Source: Saccharomycopsis malanga (taxonomy: Eukaryota > Ascomycota > Saccharomycetes > Ascoideales > Saccharomycopsidaceae). From it: 64,000 nucleotides of DNA. The notes under the pieces are model-generated. The model saw nothing but the letters and a program-made list of their open reading frames with translations. It ran no database searches and was not told where the DNA came from. The stretch lies in NCBI GenBank assembly GCA_004014935.1, contig CP025323.1, positions 2,495,001 through 2,559,000 on the forward strand, written 5' to 3'. The stretch's first letter is position 1; each line of letters begins with the position of its first letter. The translations under genes were made by a program, and so were the position numbers. This document shows positions 19,002-29,795 of the stretch, piece after piece.

Positions 19002-19889
19002 TCAAATATGTTTTTCGACTCCATGGAATGGTAAGCCCAATGCACTGAGCAATGTCTTGGCTTCGGAATCTTTTCTGGCCGTGGTATTGAAGACAATATG
19101 GAAGCCATACGTTTTAGGCCAAAGATCCTGATTAGCAGAAATTTCGGGGAAATGCTTTACTTGTTCTGCAGTCATACCAAACGCCAAGTTACCATATCTA
19201 TCACCAGATTGGTTTGACAAACCCTTGAATTCAGGAATCTTAGGCAAGACCAATTCAGTCAATGTAAGTAAAAAATCATGCATTGGTTTACCCTTCAACT
19301 CCACTTTACCACCGACTCTTCTGGATCTTCTCAACTTCCATTGCACCACGTCGCTTTTCGAGTAAATCGCCTTTGGTTTCTCGCCAGTGATCTGCTGTAC
19401 CTGAAGCATAGCACTGATGGCATGGTGTGGGAATTCGGATGCAGAGTTTACGAAACAGTTTACATGGATGCTTTTTAGTTCTGGAATGTTCTTGTGAGTC
19501 ACACGCTTGATATCAGGTTGAGCATTCATGAATCCTCTAGGCTTTTTGAGAGGTCTGTTAATATGGAATTCAGAGGTGCCATCCCATTCACGTCTTTTCT
19601 CTCCAACAATTCTTTCGGGAGCCTTGTGCTCATAATTTACATATAGCAAATCCGATTTGAGCACATTGAGATAGTGCTCCTTCAACCGGTCTGCAGCAAC
19701 ACTGGTTGGTTTGAAATGTGGCGATCTGATATCATTCTTTGCATATTTGAGCTCTGGAAATCTTGGTGATAATACCTGTTTATCTATCTTCACTGTATGA
19801 TGCACAGGATGCACTATCGAATGGCCAGGCTTGCCTCTGCTTATGCAACTGCTCGAGAAAAAACGCACCCCTAAAACACTCCCCTTCAT
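19002..19889 (-). CDS. MRPL7: Mitochondrial ribosomal protein uL5m (Mrpl7)
   Basis: 295 aa, ATG at 19889; S. cerevisiae Mrpl7 is 292 aa. Large-subunit mitoribosome protein near the central protuberance. The N-terminus is basic and Ser-rich (RFFSSSCISRGK), fitting a mitochondrial targeting sequence. The uL5 fold is recognisable from about 130: HVNCFVNSASEF, AISAMLQVQQITGEKP, a basic segment WKLRRSRRVGGKVELKG, LTELVLPKIPEFKG, and a C-terminal TYGFHIVFNTTARKDSEA. Confidence 0.9.
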   Translation of the reverse strand: MKGSVLGVRFFSSSCISRGKPGHSIVHPVHHTVKIDKQVLSPRFPELKYAKNDIRSPHFKPTSVAADRLKEHYLNVLKSDLLYVNYEHKAPERIVGEKRREWDGTSEFHINRPLKKPRGFMNAQPDIKRVTHKNIPELKSIHVNCFVNSASEFPHHAISAMLQVQQITGEKPKAIYSKSDVVQWKLRRSRRVGGKVELKGKPMHDFLLTLTELVLPKIPEFKGLSNQSGDRYGNLAFGMTAEQVKHFPEISANQDLWPKTYGFHIVFNTTARKDSEAKTLLSALGLPFHGVEKHI

Positions 19890-20043
19890 TTTGGTTTCAA
19901 ATGTATGTTTATCTCGTTAAATAGTTCAGTATTTTTACTTATTATTCTGTAACTTGATCTTAGTACTATCATTTTTTCCCGTGAAAAATTGAAAATTTCA
20001 CTTGGTGCACGGATGTATGACATCCGAACATCAAATCCCAACA

Positions 20044-20190
20044 TGCATAATAGATAGTATCTTATATTCCAAGCCCATAACAATAAATACACTACTGTGT
20101 AGATTAGTAGCGATAACGGACTTTGGCGTGCCTGTTATGTCTTTTTCTCTTTTTTGACAGCACTAGCGATATGGCCCAGCTGCTGGTTTT
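20044..20190 (-). mobile_element. Degraded, internally deleted SINE-like element
   Basis: Minus strand: head end CCAGCAGCTGGGCCATATCG, GAGAAAAAGACATAACAGGC, then after a large internal deletion the 3' end GGGCTTGGAATATAAGATAC. Both termini of the family are recognisable, the middle is not. Confidence 0.6.
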
Positions 20191-20810
20191 CATCTTCTAA
20201 GGTTGATTATTGGATTATATTATCCTGCATTGGTTTCAAGTAAACTTGAATAATGGTCAAAGTAACATTCTTTCTTGTAGCTCAAAAAAGAACTTTTTTG
20301 AGGAAACCTTTAGAGTTCGTTGAGATAAGTATTTTGAAACTAATCTGGAGCCGAGTTGACGTTTCAAACAATTTATTCCAGTAGGAGTTGAGAGCACTTG
20401 AATAAAACATTATAAGGTTGAAAATGAAAACTATTAGTTAAGGCAAAATATTCGACAAAAATCATTAACAAATAAGAGTGTGGCCCAAGTTTGTATGAAT
20501 TTAAAGTAGTGTATCGTCAGGTCATACAGAGTCAGCAACTCCGAAGCCTACGCGGTCATAAATAGATAAACTGAAAGATGTAAATGCAGATAATTTATTA
20601 TAGCTTCATATATAGCTGATTGGTAGAATACATGATAAGTAATTATTAATATAACTACAATATGAGAAAAAAAAAAACAAATCTAGATGCTTAAATGTGC
20701 CAGCTAATTTTTTAACAGAGTAAATACATTCCGTGAATATCATGTGTGCAGCCTGACAAAACTTGATGTTAATGTTTCGTTATAAAATTGACCAAAAAGC
20801 ATTTAACCAC
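20191..20810. other. Intergenic, MRPL7 5' side and MEC1 3' side
   Basis: AT-rich, no gene or recognised element seen. Confidence 0.4.
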
Positions 20811-23800
20811 CTACCAAAAAGGCAACCAACCGAAATACATTTGACAGAGATGTTCACTAGAAGTTGCCTCCTTGATCAAGTAGTTGACCTGGCCCGAAAC
20901 GCTCATAGGCAAAGCTTCTTTTTCCAAGATGCCTCTGATTTTCGATCTTGTTTTGGCCAAGGTTGATTCTGGCGAGCCGTGTTTGCTGTTTTTCCATTCC
21001 ATGATTGGATCGTGGATGAATGCTTCTAGGATATTCATCAAAATTGCTTCGTTGTTTCTCATGAGCTGCATTGTGACTTCTGAGGATTTGCGGAAAGTGC
21101 CTTCTACGCCGCATATTCCAAAGGCATCGACCATGTTATTGGTCAATCTGAAAGGTACACGTTCGGGAATACGTAGAATCAAGCCTTTTTCGAACAAACA
21201 GTCGAAATCGACATGTAGGACGCCTCCGTTTGTTTGGGAAATCAAAATGTTTTCACCGTGACGGTCACCAATGCCTAAAATGTAACCTACCATGGACATT
21301 GCAGCAGTAGTTCTGACAAAAGAGTTACGACTGGCATACCATTCGCTGGGAGTTGGGAAGAACTCGATGAACCAGCTGTAGAGAACAGGCTGATAATAAG
21401 AAAGAAGATGTTTGAAGTAGGAGAGTTTGTCTACAAAGAATTTCTTAGTGTCGTATTGTTTTTTGATGTGGAGAAGAGACTCTTTGGACTCGTATTTTCT
21501 GTCAAGAATGCTTTTCATGGTGACATGGTTCTGGACCCATTCGATAATACCGTAGGATTCATTTAATGGGACAACAGCAAACGTGTTAATGTGAAGATTA
21601 CGTTTTTTTGACTCGTAATTCTTCTGGAGAAGCCGGTCAATCATACTGGTAAGTTCCATCAACTTTGCATCTTTACGCAAATCGTCATTCAACTTGAAAA
21701 GCAAAAAGTATCTTTTACCATCGCTGCCTAAAACCTCAATTCGACGTGGCCGCTGTAAACTAGCCATGATTTTCACCTTATCCTCAAAGCGGACCATGGT
21801 GACGTTTTTGTAGTTGAATCCTGTGGGCGACAACGAGTTTATTTCAAAGTTCTGTTTACAGGGCACCACCAACGGGGCAGGAACTACGTTATGATTGAAT
21901 TTGAAATCCTCACTTAATGAACATTCTCTCAAACCTCTTGCCTTTTCAACTCTGGTCATTTTTTTGAAAGCATTGAACACGTTGCCAGCACTGTTGAAAA
22001 TGGCCTTGTTGCTGGAATATCGCTGGATCTTACATGGTGCCTTGGTGAACAGAGACGTGATTTTCCTGCCAGCAGAAGACCGCTTGGCATCGCCCGAGTT
22101 GCACTGTGCAAACACCGCCCAAAGAGCCTGCTCTGGATAATGTTGTGTGACCAAGACACAGATGTCGATGACGGTGCTAAAAGTAGATCCAGTGGTCCGT
22201 GGCAACCGTGATAAGAGCTGTGAGAATACTGCAAACCAATAATACTTGGGAAAAACCTGGAGACTACGTGCGACCTCTGTTTCGATGACTGACAAGGTCT
22301 GGATACGGTCTGACAGTATCTGCAGCTTTAGCTGTGTTTCCGAGGAAACATCAAGCCAAAGAGTGATGATTTTCGGTAGAATCTCCTGCAAATGCTTGGA
22401 TCCATGCTCAATAGAACACAAGTAGTTGTGAATAATCTTCTGCTCATATGATGCCGCGTCCTCTCTCACGTGACTGGACTCCAAGACCTTGGTATAATAT
22501 TTACCCAAGAAGTAGTAGGGGTCTTCCCACAGTGGCTGCAACTCAATGGCTTTCTGGAACTCAGTGACAATTTCGGTGCTGAGTCCGTTATTGGATGATT
22601 CGAGCCAGCAAGCATACTTCAACTGCACCTCTGCCTTTTGGCTACGTAACGTGTGTGCAATTTTCAACGCTTTCAGGTAATCTCCTTGGGCCCAGAGTAT
22701 CTCAGCATACTGTAGTTCTGCGTCATGGTTGTGTGCCGCAACGTACAGACTGATAACAGAGTGTGCGGCAAGATCTAAACGACCATGGCTGATCTCTACC
22801 CTTGACCGGTCTAGCCAAAGCCTGCTGATATCCTCTGAGGAGCCCTGGGACATCATCAAACTGGTCTTACGCATAGTAAAAATGTACCAGGGAGACTCGA
22901 AATCAGACCCTGCGTTTTCCACCCTGTCATGGAAGCCGTTGTAATCTTTCAGGGCCAACTGGCAGAGGTCTGTCAATACATGGAGTTTATTTATCATGTC
23001 TTTATTGCGAGAAAGCGATGCCACAGGAGATAACGACAACGACGATGCTATAAGTGAATAGCATTGATCGATATTGTGTTGGAATCCTTCTGAATCATGT
23101 TCTTTCAATGCCAACAAGGATTTGGATATATAAACATTTACTAGAACTTCGCTATCGTTGATTGGCGAAACAATGTCTGCAATGGAAACCCATTTTTGCA
23201 ACTTGTCAGCATCACACTCCAACACGCTGCATTGCAATGCAACGTTAACCAATTCCACTGGAACATTTTGCACACTGCTACACAGCACGCATTCCAACTT
23301 GTTCAACGCTTCCCGGTGAAGGTTTTTCTTGTTTAAATATTGCAAATATTTGATGTCTGCGCCTCCAGAATCGGCAATTGTTTCAAATACACCCAAAGCA
23401 GTCTTCCAGTTGTCTTCGTACTGCAACTGGGACACGGCAGACCGAATGTTTGCGGTGGAAAACTGCCGAAGAGACCCAGTCAAGGCATCGTAATCATTCA
23501 ACTTCTCGTACATGTCACGGAGCTGCGAAAGAATTGTTTCATTGGTCTGTTTGGCATCTTCTCGGTAGCCCTGTTCCAAATAAAGAACAGCACGTTCGTA
23601 TGATGCAGATTGTGATGCACGTTTGGCAACCAACAAATCTGGAATACTGTCCAAAAACTCCTCTACAAGGGCCACGCCCTCTTCTGTTGTAACACCAAAA
23701 AAGTTCTTTCGCCGGTGTCTTGTGTGCTGTTTCTGTTTCTTACTGGCCAACCATTCTCTCAAATAATCCACAATGCGAAACACCGTTTGATAGAATAGCT

Positions 23801-26800
23801 TGATATTCTTTGACACATCATGTGTGAATGTCTCATTGTCAGTGTTCAAGATCTCCATGAACTCGTGTTGGATATGTGAGCGCGAGCCCTCGTAATTCTT
23901 GATGATCATGTTCAATGCTACATAAGGAAGCACTGTTAAGCTGATCTTGATATCTTGGCCCTTTACAATTGTCTCGTATATGTAATAGAAGGTGGTTTCA
24001 TAGCGGTCAGATTCTGTAGTCAGACAGCTTTGTCTGCTTTTCTGGAGCAAGTCTAAAGTAAAGTCACGTACCCATTCAGAGTGATTTTTTGTGAGTTTGA
24101 ACATTGGGTATGTAAACCTACGGTTTCCCATGGAGCTGAGTTCGTAACGAGACGTTATCAACGGAGTTAATGTGGAAATGGTAAGATCGTTGAATATAGG
24201 CACAGCAGAAAGATCATGTATTTCACAAAGTTTGAGAAACTCCTGCATTCCATAAGCTAAAAAGATTTGTTTTCCAGGATCTTCAGATGCCCAGAATGCT
24301 TTTACCAACAAGTTCAACAATTGCACTGTGAATTGTAGCAATTCTTGCACATTGTTGAAATCACATACCAATTCACGCTCCTCGTCATGAAACTCAAACT
24401 TGCTTGGATCAAGCAGTCCTACAAGCCCTAGACAACGTGCACAATCTTTGGGAATGTTGATTTCGTCAGTTGGTTTGAACTTTTGGCAGTTTTTCAAAAG
24501 AATGTCAACCAAAACAGGAAGAAACTTTACAAAATGCTTCTTTTGTATGAAACTTGAATGGAACTCCTCCTTGTACTGGGCAAGAAAATTACTAAGATCT
24601 GTAAGAGCCTGCTGGACTACGTACTTGTTGTCGTTGCCGCAGCGTCGCGTAATGTCGTATAACAAGTTCAATACCATAGACTGGCTGTTCACGGCATCCT
24701 TGGCGTTTTTCTTATGTAGTATCTTGTTGGCTTTGTAATACACGTCAAGCAAACCTTCATTGAATGATAAGGTGAAATAATAATTGAAATATTTGTCTTG
24801 TATCAATTGATCCTTATTGAACAATTCCACCAATATTTTCTTGGCGATATCTCGCGAACTCTTTCCAAAATGCCGCCAACGCTGGAGAATAATAGCTATG
24901 ATCAAGTCAAAACAGGTGCTGAGATGGATATCTTTCAAATTGGAAATCAAATGTTTCCAGCATCGCAAGCTCTGGAGTTCAAGAAGAGGATCTGAAATGG
25001 TTTTCTGGAGCGATATACAAATCTGAGGTAGCGCAGTAACTATTTCTACACCGGAGATTTGCACCAAGAACTCAATTGCTGTCAAAGAACGCAATTTTTC
25101 AACATATGGGGTTCTTCCTTTTGTATCTTTGACCACGTCAGAAAACAATTGGACAATTCCCAACAAGGATCCTCGAAAACAATCGTGAAGAATTTTCTCG
25201 TCGTTGTCATTGTGACCCTGGCTAAGATTGTACTTGTTGTGCAAAGTCTTGGTGCCTTTTTTGGACCGTTCAAGCTTGATGATGTATATGATGGCGTTTT
25301 TAATCTTGAGGTCGTTGTTCTCGTCCAATGAGTACATTTTGCAAATCTCCCAGATGTCATGGACAGGCTCGATCAAGTCTACAATGCTGCGGTGCTTGAA
25401 ATAGGGGTCCACAATAGCAAGAATCTCCATAATCTTGTTGGGATTTACCAACGGGGTGTTAGCGTCGTCGAAATCCAAATACTCTGGAGATGTCAAAAGA
25501 ACAGCCAAGATCTTTGCAAGTTCCTGGGTCACAAGTTTATGCTTTGGCACCTTTGCTACCAAAGCAATCTCCTTGATGATGTCTCTGGAATAATATGTTA
25601 GCAAATAAGGTAAGGTGTAAGGAATGGTGCGGAACAAAATATCGTTTCCCGACACATTGAGAAACTCTGGAATAATGCTGCCAAAAATGGATCTGTTGGT
25701 TATTTGTTTTACCAATGTTAAACTCAAGTTGGGAAGAAACGGTTCCAACAATTGCCAGCAAGTGACGTTTTTCAAGTTGGCCACGTTAATTAGAGTGGCA
25801 TATGCTGCACAGGTATGGAAAGAATTGGAAGAGCTGAAATAATCCAACAATTTCACCAAAACCACGTTTAAAACTTCTCCTTCAAGAACAAGCACCAATT
25901 CGCCCCACACAAGAATCTTTGATTCGGCCAAGTAGCTGGCTTTGTCGATAACGAGCTCGTCCAAGAACCGGAGGATGTGTGAACAATTGCTGCTGAGCTC
26001 GTTTCTGCTGTCTTCAGACACGAGATACAACGGAAAGATCTTGCCTGCGAAAATCCGCACGTCTCGCTTCTTGGAATGCAAACAGTTGCAGAGAAACCGG
26101 AACAATGGCTCTGTGGTGGTGATGGTGGGCAATGTGTACTTTACAAACACTTTCCGGAGCGTTAGCAAAAGATTGGTTGTGAGGATTACGTCGGACGTCA
26201 CTGTTTGGTTCTGCACAAAGTGTGAGATCAACACTGAGACAAGCCGCAGCATCAATGGATGCTGTGACAACATTTTACGGTCGCTGTGATCTATGTAGCC
26301 TTCACAGGATATGCAAACTTGTTTATGGAAATCGTAGTGGCCCAGATACAAGCAGGCACAATGTCCTATTGCTTGTATCAACCGCAAGGTGGTGGTGGAG
26401 GTATTACTACGGCTATTTTCCCGGAGCACTGATTCTACATTACCCACCCACTGTTCCAAATAGTTGTTTTTGTCTTTATACTCACAGATGGCCCTTTTTT
26501 CAAGCCTACAGTCAAAGTCCACCACATCTAACATCTCTGGAACAGTTGCCAACATGTAGTTATTCTCTCTGGCCTCTGTGATCTTCTCCCGAAGCAGGTC
26601 CAAGTAGGGGTCGTCAAACTTGCTGGCGAGAACCCCAAAGCTTTTCGCCAAAAACACGGCCACGTTTGTATGGCTCTGGTCGCAGCAGAGAATAAAATAC
26701 ACAGTCTGCAACAACGACCTGTCGTACGCCGTCTGGTTTGCTGTCTGGAGCAGCAACAAGCTGCTGAAACCAATGCTGCTGCTGAACAGCAGGCACATGC

Positions 26801-27638
26801 CAGCACCTAGACACCTGTAGTATAGCTCTAGCAAAAGCACAGCCAACGTGTGCTGGATGCTTGTGGGCACAGAGCTGCTGACCAACGAACAAAGCAGGTC
26901 GTTGGCAAACTCATAGCATATTGCAAGCCGCGAGTACAGCACTGCGGCCAGGGCAAAACAGGCCTTGAAACACGACTCGAGAAACCGCTGTTTGAGCACT
27001 GCTGTCTGCTCGGCAGCAACAGCTACACTGCAGAGAATGTACCAGATCTGCCGCGACAACTTGATGGTTTTAGGCTCAAACGCCCCACTGACTACTAGCA
27101 GCGCTGCCGCCCGCCGGTCGTACACTACATTCAAGCACTCTACGGCAACCAGCAAGTCTGCCAAGCACGACTCGTCGCCTACGCTTCCAAGACTTGCTAC
27201 AACATATTGTGCTGCCAAATCATCTACAATGTAACGCGTCAACGACCTCCGCGCCCTGAACGACCGAAGCCTTGTCGCCACTATGTTAATCACCTGAACC
27301 ACAAGCCCAGAAACCTCATTTGCCAACTTTCTGTCATCATACCTGAAAAACTTGACCAAAACACCAACCAACACATTGTGATAAACCCGCCGCCCTAGCC
27401 GCTCTAAAAGTACCGCCGGAGCATTGCTACACACCACACCAATCGCCCGAACACATTTGGACACACTCGAATCAACGCCCTCTTTGGGAAACCGCTTCAA
27501 ATGCTCACCTAAGCCTGACTGTATCAACGCTTCCAATATCGACACATTATTGCCAACATCTTGGTCAAGAAACCCCCTGTCCAATAATATGCTGTCCACT
27601 AGCTTGTTGATCAACTTGAACGAATCCTTGTTGGTCAT
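20811..27638 (-). CDS. MEC1: Mec1, ATR-type checkpoint kinase (PIKK)
   Basis: 2275 aa from the ATG at 27638 (S. cerevisiae 2368 aa). Mec1 with Ddc2 senses RPA-coated single-stranded DNA and phosphorylates Rad53, Rad9 and others in the nucleus. Seen: a long helical HEAT-repeat N-terminal portion (about 1-1250), FAT domain, PI3K-like kinase domain from about 1945 with the catalytic loop GIGDRHGENIL and the metal-binding HVDFDCLFEKG, and a FATC tail ending QMYFGWLPFW. Catalytic Asp, His and Asn are intact. Several CTG codons occur in the N-terminal part and would be Ser under the CUG-Ser code. A single long uninterrupted frame. Confidence 0.95.
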   Translation of the reverse strand: MTNKDSFKLINKLVDSILLDRGFLDQDVGNNVSILEALIQSGLGEHLKRFPKEGVDSSVSKCVRAIGVVCSNAPAVLLERLGRRVYHNVLVGVLVKFFRYDDRKLANEVSGLVVQVINIVATRLRSFRARRSLTRYIVDDLAAQYVVASLGSVGDESCLADLLVAVECLNVVYDRRAAALLVVSGAFEPKTIKLSRQIWYILCSVAVAAEQTAVLKQRFLESCFKACFALAAVLYSRLAICYEFANDLLCSLVSSSVPTSIQHTLAVLLLELYYRCLGAGMCLLFSSSIGFSSLLLLQTANQTAYDRSLLQTVYFILCCDQSHTNVAVFLAKSFGVLASKFDDPYLDLLREKITEARENNYMLATVPEMLDVVDFDCRLEKRAICEYKDKNNYLEQWVGNVESVLRENSRSNTSTTTLRLIQAIGHCACLYLGHYDFHKQVCISCEGYIDHSDRKMLSQHPLMLRLVSVLISHFVQNQTVTSDVILTTNLLLTLRKVFVKYTLPTITTTEPLFRFLCNCLHSKKRDVRIFAGKIFPLYLVSEDSRNELSSNCSHILRFLDELVIDKASYLAESKILVWGELVLVLEGEVLNVVLVKLLDYFSSSNSFHTCAAYATLINVANLKNVTCWQLLEPFLPNLSLTLVKQITNRSIFGSIIPEFLNVSGNDILFRTIPYTLPYLLTYYSRDIIKEIALVAKVPKHKLVTQELAKILAVLLTSPEYLDFDDANTPLVNPNKIMEILAIVDPYFKHRSIVDLIEPVHDIWEICKMYSLDENNDLKIKNAIIYIIKLERSKKGTKTLHNKYNLSQGHNDNDEKILHDCFRGSLLGIVQLFSDVVKDTKGRTPYVEKLRSLTAIEFLVQISGVEIVTALPQICISLQKTISDPLLELQSLRCWKHLISNLKDIHLSTCFDLIIAIILQRWRHFGKSSRDIAKKILVELFNKDQLIQDKYFNYYFTLSFNEGLLDVYYKANKILHKKNAKDAVNSQSMVLNLLYDITRRCGNDNKYVVQQALTDLSNFLAQYKEEFHSSFIQKKHFVKFLPVLVDILLKNCQKFKPTDEINIPKDCARCLGLVGLLDPSKFEFHDEERELVCDFNNVQELLQFTVQLLNLLVKAFWASEDPGKQIFLAYGMQEFLKLCEIHDLSAVPIFNDLTISTLTPLITSRYELSSMGNRRFTYPMFKLTKNHSEWVRDFTLDLLQKSRQSCLTTESDRYETTFYYIYETIVKGQDIKISLTVLPYVALNMIIKNYEGSRSHIQHEFMEILNTDNETFTHDVSKNIKLFYQTVFRIVDYLREWLASKKQKQHTRHRRKNFFGVTTEEGVALVEEFLDSIPDLLVAKRASQSASYERAVLYLEQGYREDAKQTNETILSQLRDMYEKLNDYDALTGSLRQFSTANIRSAVSQLQYEDNWKTALGVFETIADSGGADIKYLQYLNKKNLHREALNKLECVLCSSVQNVPVELVNVALQCSVLECDADKLQKWVSIADIVSPINDSEVLVNVYISKSLLALKEHDSEGFQHNIDQCYSLIASSLSLSPVASLSRNKDMINKLHVLTDLCQLALKDYNGFHDRVENAGSDFESPWYIFTMRKTSLMMSQGSSEDISRLWLDRSRVEISHGRLDLAAHSVISLYVAAHNHDAELQYAEILWAQGDYLKALKIAHTLRSQKAEVQLKYACWLESSNNGLSTEIVTEFQKAIELQPLWEDPYYFLGKYYTKVLESSHVREDAASYEQKIIHNYLCSIEHGSKHLQEILPKIITLWLDVSSETQLKLQILSDRIQTLSVIETEVARSLQVFPKYYWFAVFSQLLSRLPRTTGSTFSTVIDICVLVTQHYPEQALWAVFAQCNSGDAKRSSAGRKITSLFTKAPCKIQRYSSNKAIFNSAGNVFNAFKKMTRVEKARGLRECSLSEDFKFNHNVVPAPLVVPCKQNFEINSLSPTGFNYKNVTMVRFEDKVKIMASLQRPRRIEVLGSDGKRYFLLFKLNDDLRKDAKLMELTSMIDRLLQKNYESKKRNLHINTFAVVPLNESYGIIEWVQNHVTMKSILDRKYESKESLLHIKKQYDTKKFFVDKLSYFKHLLSYYQPVLYSWFIEFFPTPSEWYASRNSFVRTTAAMSMVGYILGIGDRHGENILISQTNGGVLHVDFDCLFEKGLILRIPERVPFRLTNNMVDAFGICGVEGTFRKSSEVTMQLMRNNEAILMNILEAFIHDPIMEWKNSKHGSPESTLAKTRSKIRGILEKEALPMSVSGQVNYLIKEATSSEHLCQMYFGWLPFW

Positions 27639-27943
27639 ACTGCCCAAAACTCTGCCCTCACCACCTCATCCATCTTTATATATATATATATTTATACATA
27701 TATAGTTGGAGATCTTCTTATATACCAAACGCAGTTTAACGCGCGTCTCATGTGAGATGTGCGCCCATATGCACATCTCACATGGTTCATGCACATTATA
27801 ATAATAATAATATACATGTATGTATGTATGTATCTATGTATATTTTTTTTCCTGCAGTAGTAGCGGCAGCACCGCCATTAGCAGTATTGCAATAAATAGT
27901 ATGGTAATCGTGTGTTCCAGCACTTATTACACGCCACGTACCA
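27639..27943. promoter_or_regulatory. Divergent MEC1/sirtuin promoter with a strong inverted repeat
   Basis: About 305 bp. Contains a TATATATATA tract near 27678, the 14-bp inverted repeat at 27749-27784, a TGTATGTATG repeat near 27820 and short runs of AAT. Confidence 0.6.
27749..27784. repeat. 14-bp perfect inverted repeat (hairpin or palindromic operator)
   Basis: CATGTGAGATGTGC, spacer GCCCATAT, then GCACATCTCACATG. It lies midway between two divergent start codons, so it could be a dimeric transcription-factor site or a cruciform. No matching factor is recognised. Confidence 0.85.
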
Positions 27944-28924
27944 ATGGTTGATAATGATGACTTGAGGCGGTTTCACCAGCATTTGGTGCGGTCGAAGAAT
28001 ATTCTTGTGCTTATAGGTTCAGGGCTTTCTGCAGCATCAGGCATCGAAACGTTTCAGAAGAGTTCTGGCAACTGGCGAGGGTTTGATTCAATTGATGTTT
28101 CAACGCCTGATGCGTTTCTTGACAACCCCGGTCTTGTATGGCAATTCTATTCGTCACGACGTAGAAAGGCCTTGAAAGCAAAACCAAATAAAGGCCATTA
28201 TGCAATTGCAGAACTATCCAGAAGACTAAATCACGACCCGACAGGCCAGAAACATTGTTTGACTATAAACCAGAACATGGACGGGTTGAATATTCGTGCG
28301 GGCCAAGAACCACTGACATTGCTTGAATTCCATGGCAGTCTTTTTGATTTGAAGTGTACAGACTTTTTCTGCAATTATAGAGAGCATAACAATTTCCAGC
28401 ACCCTCTCACCCCCGCCTTGGGGGATAGCAGCAGTGATGCAGAAAGCGTGCAGCTGGCGGACAGCAGCGACGCAGACTGCAATGCAGACAGCGACGCAAG
28501 ACGCAAGAAGCGGCAGAAGGTGACGCGTCCTCATGCACAGATCAGGTTGGACCTCCAGCCCTTGGAGCTCCCAAAATGTCCTAATTGCGGGGGTCTTTTA
28601 CGGCCGGGAGTAGTGTGGTTTGGCGAGTCTATACCGTTGAAGATAATTGATCGGATTGACGACTTTATCATGAATCACAAGGTGGATCTTGTGCTTGTTA
28701 TTGGCACCAGCGGCAAGATATGGCCTGCGGTAGGCTACGTCGAGCGCGTGAAGCTACAGGGTGGTAAGATTGCAATCTTCAATAAAGACATCAATTGTGA
28801 GGAAATCCAAAGAGACCGCGACAACTGCTGGGGATTTGAGGGCGACGCCTCGGAAACGTTACCGGTGGCGTTGGAACCGCTAATAGGCAGGAACTATCGT
28901 CCTCGTAATCACCGTCGCCGCTGA
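27944..28924 (+). CDS. Class III (SIRT5/CobB-like) sirtuin
   Basis: 326 aa, ATG at 27944. NAD-dependent protein lysine deacylase family. Evidence for class III is the Tyr69-x-x-Arg72 pair (FYSSRRR), the residues that in SIRT5 bind succinyl/malonyl groups, plus TPDAFLDNPGLVWQFY and LLRPGVVWFGE. Also seen: NAD motif GSGLSAASGI, QNMDGL, catalytic His130 in EFHGSLF, and VIGTSGKIWPA. Oddities: a TFQ where TFR is usual after the GSG motif, CX4C (138/143) for the first zinc pair, and an acidic insert at about 160-190 before CPNCGG. No presequence is obvious and the C-terminus is basic. S. cerevisiae has no class III sirtuin. Confidence 0.88.
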   Translation: MVDNDDLRRFHQHLVRSKNILVLIGSGLSAASGIETFQKSSGNWRGFDSIDVSTPDAFLDNPGLVWQFYSSRRRKALKAKPNKGHYAIAELSRRLNHDPTGQKHCLTINQNMDGLNIRAGQEPLTLLEFHGSLFDLKCTDFFCNYREHNNFQHPLTPALGDSSSDAESVQLADSSDADCNADSDARRKKRQKVTRPHAQIRLDLQPLELPKCPNCGGLLRPGVVWFGESIPLKIIDRIDDFIMNHKVDLVLVIGTSGKIWPAVGYVERVKLQGGKIAIFNKDINCEEIQRDRDNCWGFEGDASETLPVALEPLIGRNYRPRNHRRR

Positions 28925-29201
28925 CTGTGTATTATAGTATGTTAATGTGATTTATGAGTATGACAGATTACTGGATTGTTCAAGTATATGTAAATGTTTT
29001 GTAGGTTGTATATGTTCCAGTAGCTGTGCTTTATTGTGCTTGGGAATGGACTGTGTAGCGTAGCTGAAATAATTTGGTTATAAAAGTTTTGCCTTCTGGG
29101 AGTTGAAAATAATTGAATACTTCAAAGTTACCAGCAACGTAGACAAATTGCTTATCAAGACTAGAAGTATTACATCCGTTTTTTTCTCGGTTTTGGCAAT
29201 A
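28925..29201. other. Sirtuin 3' flank
   Basis: AT-rich sequence leading into the SINE target-site duplication at 29202; nothing else seen. Confidence 0.4.
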
Positions 29202-29210
29202 TAAGATAAT

Positions 29211-29626
<416 letters not shown>

Positions 29627-29706
29627 TAAGATAATAAATTGATAAAAAAAATTAAATGTTAGCCTTTATGCTTATAATGTTGATCGGTTTTTTTGTCTAC
29701 TCTAAC

Positions 29707-29795
29707 GCCACTGGGCCGGATGGCTCAGTGGTTAGTGCTCTCGAGAAGAGATAAAAGACCTGGCAGGCACACTGGTGAGAAGATTATGATGTATA
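29707..29795 (+). mobile_element. SINE-like head, internally deleted
   Basis: Plus strand: GCCACTGGGCCGGATGGCTC with A box TGGCTCAGTGGTTAG, GAGATAAAAGACCTGGCAGG, then a jump to GAGAAGATTATGATG from the distal body; the B box is lost. It lies head-to-head with the full-length copy, about 80 bp away. Confidence 0.75.
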
